A DNA stretch of 64,000 bases from Eumeta japonica (Eukaryota; Arthropoda; Insecta; Lepidoptera; Psychidae), in assembly GCA_005406025.1 (NCBI GenBank), contig BGZK01000864.1, positions 186,001 through 250,000 of the forward strand, read 5' to 3'. Every line of letters begins with the position of its first letter. Positions within the stretch are counted from its first letter, which is position 1. The notes under the pieces were generated by a model that was given only the letters and a program-made list of their open reading frames with translations, made no database searches and was not told the origin of the DNA. Below are positions 42,901 through 54,900 of this stretch, one piece after another. The position numbers and the translations under genes were made by a program.

Positions 42901-45900
42901 TACTGTGATACAAAAATGCATTATGAAACCACTAAAATACTTAACTAAACGTATTTAATTTTATATTGACGCACTGGCGGCCAATAGAAAAATCAAACTA
43001 TCACTACTTGAATTCCACTTTATGTGTATAACAGCAACCGGTTTAGATGTAAACAATCCTTAAATGTAAATAAGTCATAAATACCTAATTATTAATTAAT
43101 AAAAAGTGGTCGTGAAAATGTTAGGTTAGGTAGAGAAACATATATCGGATATTGTTTGAAATAATTTAACCAATCAAAATTTGCAAATAGTAAAAATAAC
43201 TACGCCCACATATTCCGAGATAAAAAAGCGGAGTCCTATTCGGTTATTTATTTAAGAGGAAGGTTGTTATACTATTTTATTTCGTTTATATGCGTAATCT
43301 ATAAAAATGTATCGCATATATAATAGATATAATTATTATGAAAATATGCAACAACATGGTTTTTTTCATGAAGTGATCTAATTACCTGGTATACCCTTTT
43401 CGCGGCAAAGTCGTAGCACGTGCTCCATTGTGGGTTGCGGCACATTCCCATCCAAAACTACTAGTGGCGCCTTCATAATTAATTCTTCGTTTTTGTCTAC
43501 CTGTATGCAAACATATATATGTCAACGGCGATTTATATCCATGTGAGGTACAAAATTATATAGGATTCCTAATAAAGTGTAGAAGTAGATACGAAATTTT
43601 CATGTATTTTTAACGTAATTGTTAACATCCGATTCACCGAAAACGAAAATTCTGTAGATATTCTATTGTGGAATAATACCATAAATACGTATTAAACAGT
43701 TTTATGTCGACATGGTATCGTTGTACACCGAGTACAAATAATGAGATCTTTGTTTCGCTAGTGAATTTTGTGGAAGAGGCCATAGATTCTGAATTTTCAT
43801 AGCCTTAAATAATAGATCTTTTGCTTTCATGTAAATTTTTATATCATTGAAGTTATGCTTCTTTGGGCGTGTCAGCAAGAACAGATTAGGGTGCATTTTC
43901 AGTCGTTATAAAGTTGTGCGCGCCGATGTAACACAAGTTGTTATGATTATTTAGCTTTAGATGGAGCACCATCTGTTATGATATTTGGTGGTAGGTATGA
44001 TAAAAAGCCGCTTTTTCTTAGGTGCAGTGCGTTTTAAAACCGCATTTGCATGTTGTAGTATGTGCTATTAAGAATAGTGCCATCTGTCTGAAATGATTTT
44101 GACCAGTGACTTAATTTAATACGAATTAGTTAATGTATGGAGCGCCATCTTACCTATTTTGACTGAAAATAAATTAACTACATCACTCTGGCATTTAAAT
44201 TTCAATGGTTTTAATGTCATTTAATACATTTTCTACAATACATTATCTATCATATCTAGAATACATTTTATATCATATGTAATGTTTGCATTAGTGCTTT
44301 CCCATCACTATAAGTATTAGTTGGAATAATTAACGGAATTAAACCATGAATTACGGAATCCATCTTACGTTTGATAATTGATGTCAAAATATAAGTAAAT
44401 TAACCATGTGGGAGGTGATATGCCGGTGTACGTCCATGTCGCCCAGGCCGAGCACGCACTCGCCGCGTGCGTCTAGTGTGGCGGCGTAGGAGGCAGTCCG
44501 CTCACCACATACTCTGCTGCCTATTGTGACAATAAAAAAAATATTAGATCTAAAATAACCATAAAAATGATAATAACTGTATTAGACTCAGAACACATTA
44601 TTATTGTTTTTCGACATCGAAACGAAAACACTGTTTAAGACAAAACGTGCATAATTGTACTTGGCCTATCAATCGGCTAAAACTGGATACGGTCTATAGA
44701 CTAGTGCGGTTTATAGAGTAATGTGACTTTGTGAATTTTGTTTCTCGTCTCTCTTGAGTCAGTTCAAGACGCGTGAAAGGTATTGTAGAGTCCATGATTT
44801 AATGCTGTTAGCCTGGCGTATTTCCCTGATGCACGGTAAGAGGTCGCGCTGCGTCCCCTTGTTCTTGTCTTCGTCAATCTTGGGTCGGTATACGGTCATG
44901 TAATGCGACATTGTTATAACGTCATGTCCAGTATGATAATTGGGGAATGTCTGATCAAAAGTGAATATTTACACTTTGCAATTATTTTCTCTTTAGTTTT
45001 TGTTTTGATGCGAGTAGAATTGTTTAACTCGTATTTTCAATCACAGACGACGTCATATAGGGTCATATTTCCCTATAAAAGGCAACTAAAATAATCTTTT
45101 ATGATTAAAAGAAGATATTTAGCGAGAAAATAATCTTCGAATATAGGGTTATTGTGTTATTGTCTTTTAATTTGCGTTATCGCTAACGAAAAATTTCGCG
45201 CTCTGCGTTAGCGTTTTTATACTTTTTAAATCTAGGTGCTTATAATAGTCTGTAACTGTTTTCATTGGATTTGGAAAGCAAATTAAAAATAAAGCTAGTT
45301 CAAATGGGTTATTTACAGTCAGTTCAAAATGAATTTCACTAAACTTTCAAAACGAAACTGGTCGATAATAAAGGTGTGTATTATTTTCAGAATGATTCAG
45401 AACTGTCTGTTTTCAATTTTTAGTGTCAACACTACTGGGTATATAAAAATTAACTTGCTAAATTGAACCTGCTATTTTGTACACAAATAGGATTTTGTTA
45501 TTGTACAAAAAAATCGTTTCACTACTTATAACTTTTTTATCATTATTGAAATTATGTTTATGATGTAAATAACCAGTTTTGATAATACGCTTTTTAATTG
45601 ACAGCTGGAATTTTCTATCTCATCCATTTTATTTAAGTAAATACAAACATAATAATATGATTGAAGCGTAAAGATTGCGTCGGGCTAAGTTCTCGTAAAA
45701 TAGACCGCGCGTGCCCTTTTCAATATTTACCCGAATCATTTCGATCCCTTTTCGACCCCCTATATATTTCTAGGCTATGAACGTTACAGAAATGTTTTTT
45801 TTAAGGAGTTAAGGTCGCAAAAAAGAAGCGTTACCCCGAATTTCATAACTTCAATAGACATTTAAAATTTGGAACATGGATAAAGTTTAAGGATAGGTCC

Positions 45901-48900
45901 CATTAAATAAAATACTGAACAAAGAATATAGTTAGCCATTTTAGTTACTGTAACTAAATAAAGTTTTTTTGATTTTATAAGTAAGTACTCTATCCGAACA
46001 GAAATTTATAAAAACTCATCAAAAAGAAACATTATTTTCTGTTAAGTACAGAAAAATATTGGGTTGGTTTTTGAGTTGAAGCCATTGAAAAAATTTTGAA
46101 AATACTATTATACGATAATGTGTATGTTAATGTTATAACATAATCATGCATTTTCACATATTTTCTTGAGTTACATGCCATTCCAAATAAATACAAAAGA
46201 TTTCGATAAGTTCAGAACTATAAGTTAGTTTTTTTCACATATGCATTTTTAATTTGATTAACCGTACTAGAATCCGCTGGCAAGGAGTCAATTCTGACCG
46301 CGCTACTAGGTTAGAGTCAGCAGGTTGCATTTCGGTTGGGTACACGTGTGTATTAAATTAGTGTTACCGTAATATTAGATCGGGGGAAAAGCTTTATCTA
46401 TATAAAAATCTCTTTATATATATAAATATAAATAAATACTAGTTTTTCGCCTGCGTGAACATAGAATGTCTTCATTCACCTTTCGTGTGGAAAGATCTTG
46501 CTGTCAACTCCGATCTCGTTCACGTTTCAATTCTGGTTCTGATGCTGTTCTTGATTTAAAGCACATTATCTATTTCAAGCCAAGCTTTATTCATCCGCGA
46601 AATCGTATTAAAATCCGTTCAGTAATTTCAAAGATGTATGCGAACAGGCAAACAAACATAGGATGTTTTTTATATATATATTAAGCCTATCGACAAAGTC
46701 GACGTATTTTTTACCTGTACAAAATTTCATTCTGATCGGATGTATAGGTCAATAGTTGTAACGGAACAACCAAAAAACCTCTGTAGAATTATATATTAGA
46801 ATAGATAGTGTGTGTGTGTGTGAGTGTATGTGTGTATGTTTATATACAATTATAAATGCCTATATATGCCATTTTATTGGTAGTAACATAATCCTATTGT
46901 TGTAGAAATTTTGGGATTTCTGATCAAAAAACTTCGACAAGTAGTTTTGACAGGCCTCTTATGACCTAACACTACCCGAAGAATGCTGAAGAGACTTAAA
47001 TAGGTAAAAATCTGAGGGTACAAGGTACAAGGCATGGAGGGTACATAAACAGTTTCCAACCAAACTCTCTCAATATTTGCGAGTGGTTGAAGATGTGTGT
47101 GGTCTGGCGTTATCATGGTAGAAAAACCACACCTTTTCTGTTGATCAATCATGACCGTTTTTTTTCTACTTCTTGCTTGAGTCTCATCAGGTGTTTGCAG
47201 TAGAGATTCGAATTGATGGTTTTTCCTGGCGGTAAAAGCTCATAATGATTAATGCCTTGCCAATCCCACCATACATATACCATCAATTAATTACAAGTTA
47301 ATCCGGATGATTTCGCTTTGGTCTGTGGAGTTTGCTTGCCTTTTCACTACTATTTTTTTCGCACGTTCTTGTCGTCCATTTCTTGTAATCCATTTTTAAT
47401 CACCAGTGATCAATCTTTTCAAAGAAGTTTCGGTTTCATTACGTTTGAATAAAGAATCACAAATGAGTACACGATTCATAAGATTTCTTTCAGTGAGCTC
47501 ACTTTGGACCCCAAGTATCAACCTTTTTTGTATAACCAGCTTCTTTCAAATGGGACAAAACAGTTTTGTGGTCAATCTCCAGCTCTTCAGCTATCTCGTA
47601 AGAACTAATATGTCGGTTTTGCTTTTTTTTTCCAAAATGTTATCGATTTTATCCGGAACAGGTCGCCCAGAGCGCGGTTTAACTTTAAGATCAAAATTAC
47701 CGGTTTGAAAACGCTTAAACCGGTTTTGTGTTACTTTTACTGACATTGCATTAGGTCCATAAATTTTTTTGTGGCATGTGTCGCATTTTTCACTTTATTT
47801 GTAATAAAACTTCAAAATGTATTGAATTTTTACGTTAGATTTATTTATTTTGGCGGGCAGAAAAACAATACAAAATGGCGGGACACCCTGTTTACATTTT
47901 ATTTTTCTTTTTCTTTAATTTTTCAATTTAATGGTATCACAACTAGCCATATACAAACAGAACAGCCAAAGACACTTTACTGCAACTTTTTACTTATGAG
48001 ATACGAAAAAGGTTTATTACGTAATACTTTTCGCAATCCAGGCGAAGAATTAATTCCTTTGTATTTTAAAGTGAGGAATACGTCTGTTAATCATGATCTC
48101 GATCACTGGTCCTATTCTTGACGCCAATTCCGGCTCCATTTTTGGTTTTGATTCAGATCTCGTTTCACAAAACTAGATACATTTTTAGAAGTTTTTTGTT
48201 TAAGATTGTTAATTTCTGTTTATACAAAAGATCCACGGAACAAATCATCAGCTCGACTCTTTACCTGGTAGTTTTTTTTGAGATAGTTTATATAATTAAA
48301 TACGAAAAGAGCTTCCCTCGAGTTTCTTAGTTCTTTCTACTTGATGTATAACTTTCCGAATGAGTGATAAATTCATAATGTAATGATACATTTCAATTTT
48401 CTTTGTGTAATGGTTTATGAAATAAAGATATTTTTAAGTTAGAAATTTCAATTGAAAGGTTCGCACATTAAGCCCTTCATACTGGCCTAGTGCGGGTCAC
48501 AGGTTACAACGATCGATGTAACTAATGCCGTTCCAACGTCTAATTATCCTACCCTGTCTACCCTTCTAGGGAATAGGCGTGAGTTTATATTATTATTATT
48601 AACTTGCATCTAATTATGTTATTTTTAGTATTTGTCATTTTGGCAATTTTAATAGGAAGTTAAGACAATACAGGTTGGTAATGTTTCGTTAACCAAAGTC
48701 GCGAAGAGTATATAATAATAAGGGACCGGACTACTTTAGCCGTTCAAATCGCTCTATGGTAGGCCGGTGGTAGTCCGGTCTCTTATTATTATATACCATT
48801 TTTCCAGTTTGATAAAGTGCACATTGTCAATGGTTATGCGCGTTATCATAAATGTAAAAGTATGTTTATATAGATGTTTGTTACACGGTGATAGCTGGAC

Positions 48901-51900
48901 GGATTTTATGCGTAATCAAATTTGGCATAAAATGGATTATGCTCTCAAACAGGATATATCTATGAATATAATAGGAAAAATATACAAATATCAGTTATCT
49001 GTAATTACTAACATCCATGGTCAAGAAGGATCAAAATTGGCGTCAAGACCGTTATTGCAATAGCGAAGCAGGGATCGCACCTGAAGATGGAACTAGAGTT
49101 GCCGTTGATAATAGAATCGTGATCGGAAACAGAGTTGACAGCGAAAACGGTTAATGTTAAAAATGAAGGGAAGGTAAATTCTATGTACACGCGAGTGACA
49201 CCTCGGGCATATCTGAGTCATAAAAAAAAAACAATTTATTGCTGAATATTAGTTTACATTCAGTGAAGTGGACGTGTAACTGCTATACGTAATATACAAT
49301 GAAAATTGTTTTCTTTGCCACACAATCACGTAAAAAATACTAAACGTCTCTGTATGGGACATTGAACGTTCGATGCCGAATTAATTCGAGATGGTTTTAG
49401 AATTATCATAATATTATGTGTGTTAAGATGTCTTTTGCAGTATAAATAGTAATTAGTTATCACTACCATTAATACATAAGGGAGGATCAAGATCAGCAGC
49501 GAGACTTGTATTGAAATCGAGAGCGGAGGGATCGGACTCGGCAGTGGAACCAGCATTGACATCGAGAACAGGACTACGACAGCAATCAAAATTGATAGAT
49601 AAATCAGTTGATATAGAACATGAAGGAATTCATTCTATGTCCCGACGCATGAGCGAAACTGGGGACACATTTGAATAATAAATAAAATTGCTTCATTTCA
49701 ATTTACGCCTAGCAAAGCGGGCGGGTGACCGATAGTTGTTACATAATAATTAATATTTGAATCTGTATCTTAGGCAATTAGCTAATTAATGGCAGAGTCC
49801 TAATGGGGCCAACTTAGCGGTAGCACAAAAATGGATTGGTTCGACCGGTGAAATACCACACTCATACGGACGTGAAGTAGCAGCTTCCGCTGTTTTTTTA
49901 ATAAATTATTTTACATCTACAGACTCGTACACCATACCTTTTTTTGATCGAAGTCTTTTATTTTCATACTTTGCTGTTTAACAGTTAATAAGAGCACTAT
50001 TCGCTCAGCACCGTTTATTTCCAAAATATACTTACATATCTAAATATTTATGATTTAACATTACTTTTGGTTTTTTTCATTGTTTTTCAGCTCTGATCTT
50101 ATTCTCGCTTCGCAGCATCTGCTTACAGGGTTGACGTCGAGGCGGCCATCGCCCAACTCAATCATATTTGAGGAAGTTGAGTTACCCGGTTTCCCCGCCA
50201 CAACGAACTAGACCATTAAGTGTCCGGTTCGACATTTTTTTAACTGTAGCGATAAGTTTTAATTACGATTTAATTGCCACATTATAATTTTTTATATTTA
50301 CAGTTAAACTGATTGTTTAACGATTAAACCGATTTCACCTTTCTCTTTTTGGTTTTTAATTTTGCAAATTTTAAATACTCGTTGTTTACACAGCACTAAT
50401 AATTTTTTCAATATGTATATTTATTATTTATGTAGTGTAAAGCAAAAGGATACAATATCTGTTTTTCAGCTAGGACGGCGTCAGAAATTCGCATCGTGTG
50501 TTTAATGTTTCTAGTTTTCTTCAAGGACTTCACGATTGTTTTGTTTATATTTCAAATACCCCATTTTTACATTCTTGTTCCTAATTTGTTTTCGCTGGTA
50601 GCCACGGCCCTTTTAATGAATCTGTCGATTGGGTCTACACCGTCTTCCGTATAGTACACATAGCTGACGGCGTGACGCGTTATCTCCACCACGGCATATG
50701 ATACACTGTCGTGTAATTTCCATTTCGCCGTGGCCCGTACGATGACGGTTTCTTCGGACGTTAGGCCCTGTGCTTTGTGGGTAGTCAGGACACCTGTCCC
50801 TTCTCTCTTTCCGAATCCTATAAGTGATTCTTTCTTTGCCTGTGTATATGTTAGGTAGAGTGTGTTTGGGAGATCTTTTGGGATGTTCACGTCATGTATC
50901 TTTCCAGCTGCAATGACCAAACCTGAGTCATGGACGGGTATATGCCTCTATATACCTCGTTAAGGGCATATGCTAAATCCATCGGGTTCCTGTAGGTTCA
51001 GAGCAGTTCCATCGTGACCGTTGTCACCTGGTTCGGTCGAGTGTACTATATTTCAAAGAGGTTCAGCCTGTCAACGAAGAGGAGTTGGTTAGTATGGCCT
51101 ATCAGAAAGACATCTTTTGCACCCGCAAGCCCTGTCGCCATTGCAATGGCTCCAAAGTGGTTCATGAGGGCTTCATCTACGATCAGTGGATCGGTGCTCT
51201 TCGGTCGCCGGAAATCATTCACAAAGACCGACGCCATCATTTTCATTTTGCTGTTTACGTCGGCTCCCAGTCGGCTAACAAGTTTTTCTTTGTCGGCTAT
51301 TGCTGCTTCTCGTGTTGTGGTGATGACAACGTCCTTCCTTAATTCGAAGTGCTTCACGACTCATGTTGTTTTCTCGCAGCCTGAGACATATTGACTCACG
51401 TTATATTGGGCACCACCCAGTCTTCCCGGGCGTTGTCGGAAGTTTTAGGTCTGGTGACGGTTTTTCCATGTCTAGGATTCGCTCCTTCAGCGCGACTCTC
51501 ATGCATCTAGCAGTGACTACTATCGGGTCATACAAGGGGGTTATGTATTTTGGTCCTTCTGTATGGTTCGTCCGTTTTTCATCAAGGGCCACCAGGCCAT
51601 TTGTAGCACTATAAGCTACCATATGTATAATACCATTTTTCCTCTCAGGATTGTTTGAAAGTCATAGTCATATATGGCGGCTTCCACGTCCTCAAGCGCA
51701 ATCGTCAGTCGTGCCTCAGATTTATCTTGGTATAACTCTAATATCTCCTCGCACGTGGCTTTGTGGACTTTTAGAGTTGCCGATGTAAGTGCTATGTATT
51801 CCGTGAACACGTTCACGTAGTGGTCTCGTAGTCGCTTTACAGGAACTGGGGTCCGTGGATCGATCTCGCCTTTTGACGGGCTATTTTTGGCGCGATTTTA

Positions 51901-54900
51901 GGATCTAGTGGCACTGTTAACTTTTTCATCTTCACTTGGGATGTACTTGTTCCCTGCAAATATTTTGTCCCAGACAAGTTTTTGCGGCTCTTCCTAGTGC
52001 CCCTAGGAATGCAATCCGAGTCTCATGCGTCCATGAGAGTCGGAGTATTCTTTGTGAGCTCTTTACCTGCTCTCCTCCAGCTCCGCTTTCTTGTCTTCAG
52101 TTTTGCGTTGCTGGAGACGTTCAGAATCTAACGAATCCTCGCTTGTTATGGGATACCCCAGGTGTCGACTACATTGATGGTGCTTATTTAGTCACATTAC
52201 AGGAGGTAGTTTAGGTTTTCACTTTGATCTTCATATACCACGATCCCGTGAACCTTGGATGCTATGATGCATTCCAGTCGGTTCACGACTTCTCCGGTTT
52301 CAAAAGACATCGACATCGCATCCACACTTATAGTTTGAGGTGTGATGGCCCTCTCAAAACCGGGTTTCCCAACGATGACAGCAACGAGCATATCTGAAAG
52401 GGGCAATTCCTTTCAGGGACTAAAGTTGAAAGCAAAAACCCTTGCAGATTTTAGAAATCTGCAAAATCTTCTATTAACTCAAGGTTACGCCTTCCACTCC
52501 TACTCCCTTAAACAGGAGCAGGAAATTAGAGTCGTCCTTAGGAGTGTCCCTAAGGATATAGCTATCGAGGAGGACAAGGAGGACCTCCGCTTCCAAAATC
52601 TCCCGGTGCAGTCAGTACGCCCTTTATTGAACCGATCCTGCTATCCCCTCGACCTGGTTTTGGTCTTCTGCACAGCTGAGGCCAACGATAAGGCGACGAA
52701 GGCTGCGTTGTATCTCCACGTGGAGATTGGTCTCAGAGGTTCCAAGCACCCCTCGACTCAAATTTTAAAGGTAATGGCGTTATAGTCGGAAATTGTGACA
52801 GCTCTGTCCACTCTCCAGCCCTCACTTTTTTCAGTAGAAGTATGCTGCACGCCGTCACGTTGACAATACTAGAGTTGATCTTGCTCCCCTTGGAATTTCG
52901 AAGGTCAGCGTGTTGCCGGTGTTGAGGACCTGCAAGTTTATCTTGTTTAAAAAGACGCTATATGCCACTCCTCTAAGGTCCTTCGTTCTGTTGCCACACC
53001 AGCGACTACACGCGTTGACATCTCCTGACGTTATTGGCCCCCATGTCTTGTATTGAACTTGTGTTCGCTTCAGATATGGCTCGATATCTTGGTCCCCCTC
53101 GTAACAGACGGACACAATCCCTAACTTGAGACTACCCGCGACATGAACGGCGGCGGCTTCTGTTTCATCGACCAGCTGGGGATCCTCTATCACCACCAAT
53201 AGGTCGCTGAATACTATTATTCCTGCTTTTAACCTGAAACCTGTATTCCCTGTATGTGGTACTTGCACCAGAGCTATTGAGATGCCTATATCTCTGGCAG
53301 TGTGAAGGAGTTGGGCTTGTATTATTTTTAACCTGCGTCTTCCATTCTAGGGGGGTTTAAGCCTCGTCTCTTATGGCTGCTTTTAGCAATGGGGCACCGT
53401 TGCTCGCGCTATTATGTCCCCCTTTTTTAAACTTTGCACTCAGCGCTAAACGCTTTGTATGCTATGTCTGCACTATTGTCTCTCTGTTTGTCCTTATGCA
53501 GTTTCGGCAAATAAAGGCTTTTTTTTTGTAGCCTGTCTGGGCATTTTTTCCACGTGTGGGAGCCGCCACAAAAGCTGCACAAACGCCACACAGCGTTTCC
53601 TTCTCTTTGCAGATGGCTTTAGTGTAGCCGAAGCCTAGACACCTCGTGCACTGCACGGAAAGATAGTGGTTAGATGTGAGACATCTCTTCAGGTCCACGT
53701 ACACTTTTCCAGCTTCTACAAACGCTTTATGTAGTTGTGGTACTAATTCTAGTATAACATGGCATTGCAAAGAGTTTCTTGCTTTTTTCTTGCATTTGAC
53801 CCTTAATGCTAAAGGATTCCTTCCAATAGATGCTTATTTTGAGCTAGGATATTTTCAATGATATCCGTGTTTTTATTTAAGGTACATCACATCCCTCACC
53901 TTGGCCCAAGGATTAGCGCAACTTGCGACCTCTACTTTCAAACTCTTGTTTGCTTCAATTCTGTTCTGAATTAAGGCAATGTCTTCTTTGGTGTTGGAGC
54001 TCATAACGACTTTCTGATTATTTTCCGACCTCACTCAACTTTCGCCCCTGTAAACTTTGTGTTCAAGGTCTTCCTAATTCTGTTAATGACTTGCTCTCAG
54101 TGTTTTTGAGGTCAACCGATGACAGAATCGGGGTGTGGTTAGGTCTGAAGATGGGAGGAGTGGTCGCCTTTATAGCGTAAGTCACATATGATCTTATTTG
54201 CGCTTGCGTCAGCTTAACCGCTAAATTCTGTACTGGCGGAGGTGACGTTTTCTCTCTGCGCTCTCTAAGCATTTTAAGCTCGGAAGTCATAATTTTTAGT
54301 CTCTTGTTAATGGACTGCAGCTGTGGTGTAGTGTTCTGTTGTGTGTGTATTTCAGTTTGAGTGTTGTCCTTTTCAACCAGTCGATCAATTGATTTTTCGA
54401 ACGCTTCAGGGCTTTAATGTGATCTATTTCTTGTTGATGATTTGTCTTTTGGGGCGACAGAGAAACTTTGTACAGAGTTTTTTTTACTTGCGGCCAGTAT
54501 TTGTAAAGCATGTATCCGGGTCTCTTCAATTTCTCTTCTCATATTATTCTAGTTGACGAGAAATTGAGTCTACCCTTGATTTGGAGTCGTTCTTTCCATT
54601 TTTTGTCGGAGGGCCCGGTATGCTATTTCGTGGCAATATCGATTTTCATTTTATTAAGTTTTTTATCGAATTCGGACACCATGTTTGTCAAATCGTTTAC
54701 GCTGTTGAAGGGATCTCTTGTCTCAGAGTAGAGTCAGTTTCTAATCGTTTTTGCACCCTAATTTGATGCCCGTATCTCTTCACTAGCTTGGGCGACGTTT
54801 GAGATGAGGCTTTTGTGTCGTCCTTGCCCGCGTTGTTTGTTAGCATCTTTACAGACGATGCGGTCTGCTTTATTTGGTTTTTCTCATCAATTAACACATT

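Noticed and set aside
52342..52785. 147-aa + strand ORF as one protein
   Set aside because: Only about 52403-52707 reads as gag. The left end overlaps the minus-strand ORF at 52197-52406 and the right end is antisense to the endonuclease region.
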